64,000 nt of DNA from Sessilibacter corallicola. Lineage in GTDB: Bacteria; Pseudomonadota; Gammaproteobacteria; Pseudomonadales; Cellvibrionaceae. The stretch covers positions 186,001 to 250,000 of the forward strand of contig NZ_JAJSLX010000003.1 in the NCBI RefSeq assembly GCF_021290925.1. The letters run 5' to 3'. Position 1 is the stretch's first letter. Each line of letters begins with the position of its first letter. Position numbers and translations under genes: made by a program. Of the stretch, positions 9,118 to 16,009 are shown in pieces. The notes under the pieces were generated by a model. That model did not search any database. It was not told the DNA's origin and saw only the letters and a list, made by a program, of their open reading frames with translations.

Positions 9118-9135
9118 TAGCAAAGCGCATTCCAA
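9118..9135 (-). promoter_or_regulatory. Sigma-54 promoter for the nifEN operon
   Basis: The minus strand reads TTGGAATGCGCTTTGCTA, with GG (9132-9133) and GC (9120-9121) 10 bases apart and a perfect TTGCT -12 element. The leader to nifE would be about 100 bases. Confidence 0.7.
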
Positions 9136-9205
9136 TCAATGTGCCTTTGATTTTATTGATATTTTTTCAGTCTTTGTTCATTTTATGTCGAGTTTTTTGT
9201 TCGAT

Positions 9206-9221
9206 TGTCGTACTTCAAACA
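9206..9221. promoter_or_regulatory. NifA upstream activator site (nifEN)
   Basis: Exact TGT-N10-ACA (TGTCGTACTTCAAACA), 75-90 bp upstream of the nifE sigma-54 promoter. Confidence 0.65.
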
Positions 9222-9250
9222 ATAACTTTGATCAATGCCTTGTTACTGTG

Positions 9251-9505
9251 TTAGTCACTTTCACCCCAAAGGAAGTCATCGATTTCTTTCATCAGATAGG
9301 CGTTTTCTTTAAAATTTTTGACAATATTTTCCGCTTCTTCTTGGTTGTAGCCTTGTAAGGTGAAACTCGTTGTTCCAACCTCTTTGCCTTCGTAAAACAG
9401 CTTGACGTTAATCAGCCAATAACCGGCATTCAGCTCCCGACTTTGCAACGATATAAAAGCGCTTAGCTCGCCGTCTAAGGGTGTCATGTAGTTTAGGTTG
9501 TCCAT
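9251..9505 (-). CDS. Small unknown protein coupled to a NifX-like gene
   Basis: I do not recognise this 84-residue protein. It reads as a compact alpha/beta domain (GYWLINVKLFYEGKEVGTTS strand pair, then helix EEAENIVKNFKENAYLMKEIDDFL). It is acidic, with no cysteines and no signal peptide. The start ATG at 9503-9505 lies just after the stop of the NifX-like gene, so the two are one unit. A TTG at 9517 would overlap that stop and is less likely. A role in cofactor handling is only a guess from its partner. Confidence 0.7.
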   Translation of the reverse strand: MDNLNYMTPLDGELSAFISLQSRELNAGYWLINVKLFYEGKEVGTTSFTLQGYNQEEAENIVKNFKENAYLMKEIDDFLWGESD

Positions 9506-9507
9506 CG

Positions 9508-10011
9508 TTAACCCCAATCTTCCTCGCCTTCGGAAAAAGCAAACGCAGGTTTATTGTTATTTTGAATCGATGCATCGAGGATTTTGCTTTGCTTGGATTT
9601 TTTTCGAATAATATTTGCCAACCAAAACTCCGGCTCTCCCTGCAGCTGGCTTTGAAGCTCTTCTATTAACTCCTCGACATCTGGCCCGCCAGTTACTTTT
9701 TTTGGCGTGATACCCAAAGATATAAGCTGCCGTGTTGCAGACCCACCGATTGAGCCGCAATAGACAAGATCGCAACCCACAAGCCAGCTCAATTTAGGCT
9801 TCAATTTGTCTTCATTGCCATCTTTTGCCTCTCTAGCAAATTTTTTCTGAATGAGAAGATTGGCTTCATCTTGACTCACGTCGTAAACGTAAAAGCCCTG
9901 ACTGGATCCAAAATGCTGATCAACCATGTCGCCTTCCAATGAAGCAAATGCGACAACCAGGTTTGTATTATTCGGTAAACAATCCGCGATACAATCGATA
10001 GAGCTCGACAT
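9508..10011 (-). CDS. NifX/NafY-family cofactor-binding protein (second NifX-like copy)
   Basis: The 167 residues hold one dinitrogenase cofactor-binding domain (about residues 17-125). The motif is VDQHFGSSQGFYVY, followed by CDLVYCGSIGGSATRQL and a C-terminal GEPEFWLANIIRKKS resembling NifX/NafY ends. About 35 extra residues follow. It is a paralogue of nifX (5744-6217) and lies upstream of the nifEN operon on the same strand. The ribosome site AGGAGG is excellent. I see no sigma-54 promoter upstream, unlike the other nif units here. Confidence 0.85.
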   Translation of the reverse strand: MSSSIDCIADCLPNNTNLVVAFASLEGDMVDQHFGSSQGFYVYDVSQDEANLLIQKKFAREAKDGNEDKLKPKLSWLVGCDLVYCGSIGGSATRQLISLGITPKKVTGGPDVEELIEELQSQLQGEPEFWLANIIRKKSKQSKILDASIQNNNKPAFAFSEGEEDWG

Positions 10012-10475
10012 ACGGAGCCTCCTATGACCATTTGTAGTTGTATATCAATAAGCTTTTTCTGTAACGCCCTAGATAGTTGATCAAAACACAGACCAATATA
10101 TTGTGGGGACACGTGCTTTTAAAATTTTGAGCAATAAAGCGTTATTTACAAAGAACGATTAGAAAGAACTATTTCTAAAAACCGATTGTAAAGAACCATT
10201 AAAAGAGCCCATTGTAAAGGTCAATTGCAAAGACCAGTCCACCCAAAAAATATAATTTTTATGCCTATAATTCATCGTGTTACGAGATAATGTCTATTTA
10301 AAAAGCGTGTAATTGTAGTAAAAACGACAATGTGATGAATTAAAAATAAACTAAAAGATGAACTAAAAGAGGAACATTATTTGAAAGTTATTTAATCAAG
10401 TGGTTTTTTTCAAACAAGTGATTATCAAATAGATGACCTAAAACGTAATTATCTGAAAAAACAAGATGGAAAACT
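10012..10475. other. 464-bp AT-rich intergenic region with degenerate repeats
   Basis: No gene is seen. The region separates the minus-strand NifX-like gene from a plus-strand unknown gene, so it must hold promoters for both. I find no GG-N10-GC match reading toward the NifX-like gene. A 13-bp degenerate tandem array lies at 10150-10240 and a pair of 12-bp repeats (AACTAAAAGATG / AACTAAAAGAGG) lies near 10350-10373. Confidence 0.7.
10150..10240. repeat. Degenerate 13-bp tandem repeat, seven copies
   Basis: Successive units such as AAAGAACGATTAG, AAAAACCGATTGT, AAAGAACCATTAA and AAAGGTCAATTGC follow each other with a 13-14 bp period from 10150 to 10240. No coding function is visible. Confidence 0.65.
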
Positions 10476-10835
10476 GTGTCTGATATGAACGCGATTAAAC
10501 AAAATATTTGGGCTATGAACAAAACTCAAGACATAAAGTCTTGTGTCTTGTTGCTGGATACTATGTACGACAACAGCCAATATATTTTGGATGAAGGACA
10601 CGAGGCTGACCTTCAATCGATTTATATACGTAACGCCGATTGCATTGATCTAGCTGCTTACATATATACCTATGGACAAAACCGCTCAAGATACGGTGTG
10701 GAGCTTCTATTACCGATAAATTTACCCGAAAATTCTAATTGGTTTTCAATGACCGAAAAATATGAAAACCAAAGTGATGTACAGCTTATGACAAAAATCT
10801 CTTCCCACCTTAATTTAAACAGTCGACTTGTGTGA
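10476..10835 (+). CDS. Unknown 119-residue protein
   Basis: I do not recognise this protein. It is soluble, with no signal peptide or membrane segment and two cysteines (about 23 and 56). It starts at a GTG (10476). An in-frame ATG three codons on (10485) is an alternative, and both have only weak ribosome sites. Its 3' part contains an exact NifA-type TGT-N10-ACA site that fits the next gene's promoter. It may be nif-associated through position only. A complete, uninterrupted frame in an otherwise AT-rich gap supports it being real. Confidence 0.55.
   Translation: MSDMNAIKQNIWAMNKTQDIKSCVLLLDTMYDNSQYILDEGHEADLQSIYIRNADCIDLAAYIYTYGQNRSRYGVELLLPINLPENSNWFSMTEKYENQSDVQLMTKISSHLNLNSRLV
10778..10793. 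promoter_or_regulatory. NifA-type site inside the unknown gene
   Basis: Exact TGT-N10-ACA (TGTACAGCTTATGACA), 80-95 bp upstream of the sigma-54 promoter at 10871-10887. Because it lies in coding sequence, a chance match is possible. Confidence 0.45.
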
Positions 10836-10870
10836 TCAAACAAAAGCGAGTGATGTAAATCATTAAACTA

Positions 10871-10887
10871 TTGGTAAGCAACTTGCA
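10871..10887 (+). promoter_or_regulatory. Candidate sigma-54 promoter for the small gene at 11062
   Basis: TTGGTAAGCAACTTGCA has GG (10873-10874) and GC (10885-10886) 10 bases apart and a perfect TTGCA -12 element. The predicted leader of about 165 bases runs through the 16-bp repeat array. Confidence 0.6.
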
Positions 10888-10964
10888 ATCGTAATAATCA
10901 AAGAAGCCAGCTTTGTTTGATTAGCGTCAAAATTTAAAAGACTGGCTTACTTTTGGTAAAGCAT

Positions 10965-11044
10965 AGTTGTTTTAAATTTTAGTTATTTTAAATATTAGTT
11001 ATCTAAATTCTTGGTTGTTTAGATTTTTAGCTATTTAAATTCTT
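10965..11044. repeat. Degenerate 16-bp tandem repeat, five copies
   Basis: Five head-to-tail 16-bp units: AGTTGTTTTAAATTTT, AGTTATTTTAAATATT, AGTTATCTAAATTCTT, GGTTGTTTAGATTTTT and AGCTATTTAAATTCTT. They end seven bases before the ribosome site of the next gene. Confidence 0.8.
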
Positions 11045-11061
11045 AAATCGGGAGATATTTG

Positions 11062-11265
11062 ATGTCTGAGTACTATATCAACAAAGAAACTGATGAAAGC
11101 AACGCTCGCCAAATCCATAGAGACGATTGCAGCTTATTGCCTAAAACACCCGCTTATAACGAAGGTTTAAAGTATCTTGGCTCTTACGGAAGTAAGGATG
11201 CAGCATATGCCAAAGCTCGCGGATATTTTGAATCGGTGGCTTTTTGTCCGTCATGCCTGGGCTAG
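11062..11265 (+). CDS. Small Cys/His protein of unknown function, putative NifA target
   Basis: The 67 residues start MSEYYINKETDESNARQIHR. Conserved-looking His and Cys positions (HRDDCSLLP) and a C-terminal FCPSCLG suggest a small metal-binding fold, H-x3-C with CxxC. The family is not known to me. The ATG at 11062 has GGAG at 11051-11054. The same frame could open one codon earlier with TTG. A candidate sigma-54 promoter with a NifA-type site lies upstream and a good terminator downstream, so it is probably a single-gene transcript expressed with nif. Confidence 0.7.
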   Translation: MSEYYINKETDESNARQIHRDDCSLLPKTPAYNEGLKYLGSYGSKDAAYAKARGYFESVAFCPSCLG

Positions 11266-11298
11266 CACTCCGCTTGAGCTTATGGTGATAAAAAAAGG

Positions 11299-11332
11299 AA
11301 AACTCTGGAACGACTGAGCCCTCCAGAGTTTT
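11299..11332 (+). terminator. Rho-independent terminator after the small gene
   Basis: Perfect 11-bp stem AAAACTCTGGA / TCCAGAGTTTT with a 12-base loop. A run of seven A at 11290-11296 on the left would let it work in the minus direction as well. Confidence 0.85.
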
Positions 11333-11428
11333 CTGTTATTTCCGATAATAAATATTTATAACAACCTCCAACAGTTCAGATTATCTAAATTAATTGACCG
11401 GTTGGCTAAGAGCTAGTCGTTGTCGCAG

Positions 11429-11482
11429 ATTAACTGCTCTACGAATATTAATTGTTCTGCGAATATTAACTGCTCTGTGGCT
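11429..11482. repeat. 18-bp tandem repeat, three copies
   Basis: Units ATTAACTGCTCTACGAAT, ATTAATTGTTCTGCGAAT and ATTAACTGCTCTGTGGCT follow directly one after another. There are no spacers, so this is not a CRISPR array. Confidence 0.75.
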
Positions 11483-11538
11483 TCTAACCGTTTGTCGAAT
11501 ACTTCCCACCACTCCACGTCGTACTTACAATCAGATGT

Positions 11539-11554
11539 TGTAGTAAAACAAACA
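11539..11554. promoter_or_regulatory. NifA-type site upstream of the DUF364 gene
   Basis: Exact TGT-N10-ACA (TGTAGTAAAACAAACA). It is about 180-195 bp upstream of the sigma-54 promoter at 11734-11750, at the far end of the usual range. Confidence 0.5.
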
Positions 11555-11733
11555 ATCACCATACAATTGATTTGTTTTAAGTTTCAGCTACAAAAACTGA
11601 TTTGTTATAAAAGTTCTTGTCTGTTCGAAGTCTGACGATAATGAGGTCTTTCGTGCTCAGAAAAATCTGACGTAATCGGTTTTGTTGGTTCATAATCCCA
11701 ATTTGTAATAACTCGCTCAAAACAAATAAGCAG

Positions 11734-11750
11734 TTGGCAATAGGATTGCT
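11734..11750 (+). promoter_or_regulatory. Sigma-54 promoter for the DUF364 gene pair
   Basis: GTTGGCAATAGGATTGC has GG (11736-11737) and GC (11748-11749) 10 bases apart, with TTGGCA and TTGCT close to consensus. The predicted start of transcription is about 50 bases before the ATG. Confidence 0.7.
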
Positions 11751-11810
11751 AACGTATCAGAACATCTTTATTTATTTTTATCTATGATATGAAATGCAAT
11801 TATAAGGATA

Positions 11811-12851
11811 ATGTTTGTGGTTCTAGCAACAGAACAAAAAACATCTTCTGTACGTGATTTTAATGATCTTACGCCGGGTGAGCGTTCGGCAGACGTACTA
11901 GACATAATCGAAAACCAGGCTTTAAAAACCCCTGCTACGATCGATCAGTTTGTTTCTGGGCTGACTTGGAGTTATGCCAAAATAAAATTTGATGATACAA
12001 AAACATCAAATATTGGTCTTGCTATGAGTCCGATGACCTACACACGAACATTGCGTTGGCCTGGAACAATAGCCGGGCAAAAAGTTTCTGATTTTGCCCG
12101 TTGGCTAAATTCTTGGGACGCGCACGAAGCAACGCTTGGGCTCAGTTGTTGTAACGCAGTGATAAACAGGGCAAATAACGTATTGATTCAATCTGCAACT
12201 CCCCTACCTACGGAGCACGACCCTAACCTTGCGGTTTTTCTTCATTTTAAAGCCAAGCTCAAAAATAAAAAAATTGCCGTGATCGGTCGTTACCCAGGCA
12301 TGGACGATGTACTTAGCGGACTGGATTACACGGTGATTGAAAGACATCCGGAGAAAAACGACCTACCGGATCCAGCGGCGGAGTTTGTGTTGCCTGAGAT
12401 GGATTGGGTATTTATCTCGGCTACAACACTTTTAAATAAAACCTTCACTAGATTAAGCAAGCTGTCTTCATCTGCAGTTACTGTTTTGATGGGTCCGAGT
12501 ACACCATGGTTACGTGAATTTGAGCACTTCGGTATCGATTTTATTGCCGGGGTGATTATTGATGATGCGTACCAGACTGAAAAAATCGTCTGTGAAGGTG
12601 GAGGAAAACGTTTATTTGAAGGCGGTGTTAGTTATGCAATTAACAATATCAGTACAAGACGTTTATCGAAATTAAAAATAGCCATCGCTGATGTTGCTGA
12701 CCGGCGCATATTGCTGCGAGCCGAAATGGACGCATGGTATCAGCAATCTAGTACGACCAGATTTCCCAAATGGGCCAAGCTAGAAGCCCTTGATCAAGAA
12801 CTATCACTTTTAGACACAGCCTATAAACGACTGTGGGATGCGAACCAGTAA
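11811..12851 (+). CDS. DUF4213/DUF364 (heavy-metal chelatase-like) protein
   Basis: The 346 residues fit the DUF4213-DUF364 architecture. An N-terminal enolase-like part (about 30-140) has GLTWSYAKIKFDDTKTSNIGLAM. A C-terminal Rossmann-like DUF364 part (about 150-275) has KKIAVIGRYPGMDD, WVFISATTLLNKTFTRL and TVLMGPSTPWL. DUF364 proteins are predicted to handle metals or tetrapyrrole-like compounds, but their reaction is not known. An AAGGA ribosome site precedes the ATG. The strong sigma-54 promoter places it in the nif regulon, so a role in metal supply for nitrogenase is a reasonable inference. Confidence 0.8.
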   Translation: MFVVLATEQKTSSVRDFNDLTPGERSADVLDIIENQALKTPATIDQFVSGLTWSYAKIKFDDTKTSNIGLAMSPMTYTRTLRWPGTIAGQKVSDFARWLNSWDAHEATLGLSCCNAVINRANNVLIQSATPLPTEHDPNLAVFLHFKAKLKNKKIAVIGRYPGMDDVLSGLDYTVIERHPEKNDLPDPAAEFVLPEMDWVFISATTLLNKTFTRLSKLSSSAVTVLMGPSTPWLREFEHFGIDFIAGVIIDDAYQTEKIVCEGGGKRLFEGGVSYAINNISTRRLSKLKIAIADVADRRILLRAEMDAWYQQSSTTRFPKWAKLEALDQELSLLDTAYKRLWDANQ

Positions 12852-13281
12852 ACGAGGAATTAAATTGTCTGTATCGTTGAGCGTGTTTTATCCAGACCTT
12901 TCACAAAAAGAAAGTATTTTCTATGAAGCAGCAACCCGAGTTGCAATGTGCTTGGCCAGACAAGCCGGTGACCTAGCTCAGAAAACGCCGCCTGATATTG
13001 ATGTGCATTTTTTATTGAGCGGTAAATTCGATGCGCCAGACTTCAAAGGAATGCGAATTAGAAGCTACGACTCCAAAGCAGCGATGCTTCGTGTTGAAAC
13101 GGCGGTGCCCTCACACATTGTTAATAGCAGCAATGCGATCGACTACGTGGTTGCTGCTATTGAAGACGCGCTCGAAAATGCCAGCGAATTTTTGGACGAA
13201 ATTGAAATGCCGTTCGAGCTCGAGTTACATTTTAGCTTAATAAACAAGATCAAATCTCAGCTAAAAAACAGTGAAAATTAA
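12838..13281 (+). CDS. Unknown protein coupled to the DUF364 gene
   Basis: I do not recognise this 147-residue protein. It has strand-rich segments (ELELHFSLINK near the end) and a central helix, and no motif that names it. Its frame overlaps the end of the DUF364 gene by 14 bases from an ATG at 12838. A TTG at 12865, seven bases after GAGG, is an alternative start giving MSVSLSVFYPD. Either way the two genes are translationally coupled and likely act together. Confidence 0.7.
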   Translation: MRTSKRGIKLSVSLSVFYPDLSQKESIFYEAATRVAMCLARQAGDLAQKTPPDIDVHFLLSGKFDAPDFKGMRIRSYDSKAAMLRVETAVPSHIVNSSNAIDYVVAAIEDALENASEFLDEIEMPFELELHFSLINKIKSQLKNSEN

Positions 13282-13309
13282 ACTCGTCCTTCATCGAGAT
13301 GATTTCGAA

Positions 13310-13516
13310 TTAGGCCTCTCTCACACTCATTTGACGGTGTAATTCATCTGATTCTGTAAGCAGTTTTTCTAAACCAATTCTGGCGCAAGATCGACATCGG
13401 CCACAGGTGTCGGCTACTTTGAGTGTGGAACTGAGATCATCCAAACAACTTGCGCCATTATCAACCGCCTCAGCAATCTGTTTTTCGGTTACGGAATGAC
13501 ATAAACAGACATACAT
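13310..13516 (-). CDS. Bfd-type (2Fe-2S)-binding protein
   Basis: The 68-residue Bfd domain has the ligand pattern C-x-C near the N-terminus (MYVCLCHSVTEKQIAEAV) and C-x2-C in CGRCRSC. It resembles bacterioferritin-associated ferredoxin, which reduces the iron in bacterioferritin to release it, and the central domain of NifU. It is convergent with the DUF364 pair and divergent from the GreA-like gene. Its own candidate sigma-54 promoter (13611-13629) suggests a nif-linked job, for example iron release during nitrogenase synthesis. Confidence 0.9.
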   Translation of the reverse strand: MYVCLCHSVTEKQIAEAVDNGASCLDDLSSTLKVADTCGRCRSCARIGLEKLLTESDELHRQMSVREA

Positions 13517-13610
13517 AGATCTAAGCCTCTTGGTCCAAACCTGATATTTGTTTACAACAACGTAGGGAAGCTGACAAAAATACTGCCAATTCCATGTTTA
13601 CCCAAGACTA

Positions 13611-13629
13611 ATTGCAAGGCAGAGGCCAA
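13611..13629 (-). promoter_or_regulatory. Candidate sigma-54 promoter for the Bfd-type gene
   Basis: The minus strand reads TTGGCCTCTGCCTTGCAA, with GG (13626-13627) and GC (13614-13615) 10 bases apart and a perfect TTGCA -12 element. A second, weaker register lies five bases further. No exact TGT-N10-ACA was found nearby. Confidence 0.6.
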
Positions 13630-13670
13630 GCCACATCAATAATTCAGCGAATCTTAAGAAAAATTATTAT

Positions 13671-13687
13671 TTGGATTGAGTTTTGCA
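13671..13687 (+). promoter_or_regulatory. Candidate sigma-54 promoter for the GreA-like and LRR genes
   Basis: TTGGATTGAGTTTTGCA has GG (13673-13674) and GC (13685-13686) 10 bases apart, with TTTGCA at -12. It faces away from the Bfd promoter, about 42 bp off. No exact NifA site is seen between them. Confidence 0.5.
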
Positions 13688-13804
13688 CTAACCTTTTATA
13701 AGTTTTTTATCGATGGTTTTGGTTGCGAGACGGATTATCCCAAGTCTCAAATAAATCCAACGTGGTAAAGACATCAATGGCTATTTAGTGAGTACAAGAA
13801 AACT

Positions 13805-14197
13805 ATGCCTCTCGTGAATTATGAAAATTGGATCACCTCGAACTGGCGTGATGAATTAATTCAGCAAAAACAAATCGCGACAAATAAATCCGATGCGGCT
13901 GAAATCCAAAACCGAATTGATCAAGCGGTGATTGTAAGCCAAGAGGACCTACTGGAGAGTCGTGTTCAATTTGCCTCTTATGTCACAGTGTTTGCGCTTG
14001 AGGAAGAGGAAGAACAATCATTTAGGATTGTAAGTGAAGACGAGTCATTAACTCGACCGGGCAGCCTCGCTTGGAGCACGCCTCTGGCAAGGGCTCTTTT
14101 GGGTGGGAAAGAAGGTCAGATTGTGACCGTCATTTTAGAAAACGGCTCTAACTGTGAATATGAGATAACACACATTCGAACCGCGAGCAGCTATTGA
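13805..14197 (+). CDS. GreA/GreB C-terminal domain-like protein
   Basis: The 130 residues have an N-terminal helical part (about 1-50) and a C-terminal FKBP-like GreA/B domain. The segments ASYVTVFALEEEEEQSFRIV, LAWSTPLARALLGGKEGQIV and a final beta strand match transcription-elongation-factor C-termini. Such domains bind the RNA polymerase secondary channel rim or serve as Rnk-like regulators. It lacks the full coiled-coil of true GreA, so cleavage-factor activity is doubtful. It is probably co-transcribed with the LRR gene 75 bases downstream. Confidence 0.75.
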   Translation: MPLVNYENWITSNWRDELIQQKQIATNKSDAAEIQNRIDQAVIVSQEDLLESRVQFASYVTVFALEEEEEQSFRIVSEDESLTRPGSLAWSTPLARALLGGKEGQIVTVILENGSNCEYEITHIRTASSY

Positions 14198-14272
14198 CTG
14201 TAAAAACCTGTGAGAAAAGCCTGAAACGGTATTTAAAGCAAAAACTAATCACTATCATTAGGAGAAGATATT

Positions 14273-14827
14273 ATGAAACTGAGTGACATTTCTTTTAAAG
14301 ATTCATCATTCGAAGAATGTATTCTTGCCACTGGTATTGAGGATACCGAAGAACTTATCGAGCTGCGCGCAAGAAATAAAAGCATTCAATCGGTTACCGA
14401 ATTAAAGTACTTTCCAAACTTAAAGCTACTCGATTTAACCCGTAACCAAATAACTGAGATCGATCTATTCGATAACCCAGAATTGGAAGAACTCTATTTG
14501 GGCAGTAACGAAATCGAAGAGCTGGATTTATCTTGTAATACAAAACTTAGACATTTGGAAATATTCATCAATGATATTTCTTACATAGACTTAACTAACT
14601 TAAGCGAACTCGAAAATATATACGCCAGTAAGAACGACCTCGTTTCTCTAAATTTGGAAAACAATCCTCGTATCGAGGAAGTTCAACTGAGCAACAATGA
14701 ACTCGAAGAACTGGTGTTACCAAACGATTGTGAGCTATTTTCAGTTAAAGTTGAAAATACCAAACTCAATGAAGAAACCATTGAGCTATTAAAATCCAAA
14801 GTATCGGCTCACAATTTTAAATCTTAG
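14273..14827 (+). CDS. Leucine-rich repeat protein
   Basis: The 184 residues contain about five consecutive 20-21-residue leucine-rich repeats (about 45-150), such as LKLLDLTRNQITEIDLFDN, LEELYLGSNEIEELDLSCN and RIEEVQLSNNELEELVLPN. There is no signal peptide or anchor, so it is likely cytoplasmic and protein-binding. AGGAGA lies just upstream of the ATG. It follows the GreA-like gene with no terminator between them. The function is unknown. It converges with the LRV gene across a MITE-like element. Confidence 0.85.
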   Translation: MKLSDISFKDSSFEECILATGIEDTEELIELRARNKSIQSVTELKYFPNLKLLDLTRNQITEIDLFDNPELEELYLGSNEIEELDLSCNTKLRHLEIFINDISYIDLTNLSELENIYASKNDLVSLNLENNPRIEEVQLSNNELEELVLPNDCELFSVKVENTKLNEETIELLKSKVSAHNFKS

Positions 14828-14838
14828 GTGTTAGGCTA

Positions 14839-15101
14839 GGGCCTGTTCACACTAATTTAATCACACCTGCTGGAGCGTATTTTTTCCGTATTTTAGGCGC
14901 AGTGAGTGTGATTTGGTTGTTCCAAATGAACGAGCTGCAACACGAAATACGGGAAAAATACGCCGAGCCCCTAGGGTCGCCCCTAAAACACGCCATTCGT
15001 TGTTGTTCGTCGCTTATTTAGCGCGCTAAACTGCACTCCTCACGCCTAGACTGACGCGTTTTAGGGGCGACAGGTGCGGTTAAATTAGTATGAACAGGCC
15101 C
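14839..15101. mobile_element. MITE-like palindromic element with 31-bp terminal inverted repeats
   Basis: The 263-bp element starts GGGCCTGTTCACACTAATTT and ends with the near-perfect inverse (28 of 31 bases). It is flanked by TA on both sides (14837-14838 and 15102-15103), as expected for a TA target duplication of the IS630/Tc1 type. Nested inverted repeats lie inside: GCGTATTTTTTCCGTATTT against GAAATACGGGAAAAATACGC, and GTCGCCCCTAAAACACGC against GCGTTTTAGGGGCGAC. It has no open frame. It lies between the convergent LRR and LRV genes and could also stop transcription from both. Confidence 0.8.
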
Positions 15102-15241
15102 TAGTTAACTTGGTAATAAAATAAAGAGCAAGCAGTTTGGTAAAATGCAAGGATGCTTTGATTAACGATCAGGGACGACGAACGCGTCCCGCACAGCCTT
15201 TTTAGTTATATTAACGGAACAGATCGGAACAAATCAAAACA

Positions 15242-16009
15242 CTAAGATTGCGAATGCCGCTGTGCCAATAAGGCTAATACCTCTTCATCGTCTTCTTCGG
15301 TCATAGAATCCAATGCAGCGAGCGGTGCATTTGCCACGGCTTCTAACCTAACGGTCCAATCGGGGTCTTGAAGCAAAGGTACAACGTCGTCACCGCTAAG
15401 TCGCGAAGCCACTATTCGCCTAACTTCTGGCTCGGAATCAACCGCCATTAACCCCAGGCTTTCAACAGGAAGACGTTTAGCGACGATTTTTCTAACCTGT
15501 AAATCCGGATCTCGAATAAAGCGGAAAAGTCGGCCAAATGCGATGCGTTGCGCAACATACGCTCTAACAAGATAGTCGACATCGTCGGCCATTTTTTCCA
15601 GTTCTGTTTCGGCAATTCGATCTGCAACCGTAATGCGAACCTCGCGATCTTTGTCATTCATTAATTGAGGAAGCTGCTCACGGGGTAATCGGTAAGCGAC
15701 CGCGCGGCGCACTGCTTCATCATTATCTGCGATCATCCGATCGAGGGCGTCCACCGGCGCGTAACGCACGGCGATGGCACGGCGTTCCCAAAAGTCGTCT
15801 CTAAGATAGACTTCCGCGTATTGCGGATTAATTCGAAAAAAACGGTCAATTTGTCGGCCGCTTTCCGCCTTAACACAAATATCGCCCGGCGAGCACCGGC
15901 CACTCAATAACAAAGACATTCTATAACTGCAGTATCGGCAATCAGCGGTAGGTGTTTGATCTTGGCTATTCGAGTCGTTTATTGTTTTATCGTCCACGTT
16001 TGACCTCAT
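15242..16009 (-). CDS. lrv: Leucine-rich repeat variant (LRV) 4Fe-4S protein
   Basis: The 255 residues have an N-terminal cysteine cluster (CRYCSYRMSLLLSGRCSPGDIC) of the LRV_FeS type that binds a [4Fe-4S] cluster. It is followed by about eight 24-residue LRV repeats with the pattern xxVRRAVAYRLPREQLPQLMND. This is the protein known from the Azotobacter nif region. Its role is unknown. Its start overlaps the DUF6129 gene by four bases, so it belongs to the nifHDKTY operon as the last gene. Confidence 0.93.
   Translation of the reverse strand: MRSNVDDKTINDSNSQDQTPTADCRYCSYRMSLLLSGRCSPGDICVKAESGRQIDRFFRINPQYAEVYLRDDFWERRAIAVRYAPVDALDRMIADNDEAVRRAVAYRLPREQLPQLMNDKDREVRITVADRIAETELEKMADDVDYLVRAYVAQRIAFGRLFRFIRDPDLQVRKIVAKRLPVESLGLMAVDSEPEVRRIVASRLSGDDVVPLLQDPDWTVRLEAVANAPLAALDSMTEEDDEEVLALLAQRHSQS

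Larger units (their letters stand above)
11266..11810. other. 545-bp intergenic region
   Basis: It holds the terminator of the small gene (11299-11332), an 18-bp triple repeat (11429-11482), a NifA-type site (11539-11554) and the sigma-54 promoter of the DUF364 gene (11734-11750). An open frame at 11420-11635 is low complexity, made by the repeat, and is not accepted as a gene. Confidence 0.7.

Noticed and set aside
11429-11482. Possible CRISPR array
   Set aside because: Units follow directly with no spacers and there are no cas genes; it is a plain tandem repeat. The other arrays in the window were rejected for the same reason.
11420-11635. 71-codon open frame on the plus strand
   Set aside because: Its first part is the 18-bp tandem repeat translated (NCS/NIN repeats), the rest is low-complexity, there is no ribosome site, and it overlaps a NifA-type site.
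14839-15101. MITE-like element as a simple bidirectional terminator
   Set aside because: Its size, 31-bp end repeats and TA flanks fit a mobile element better, although it may still stop transcription.
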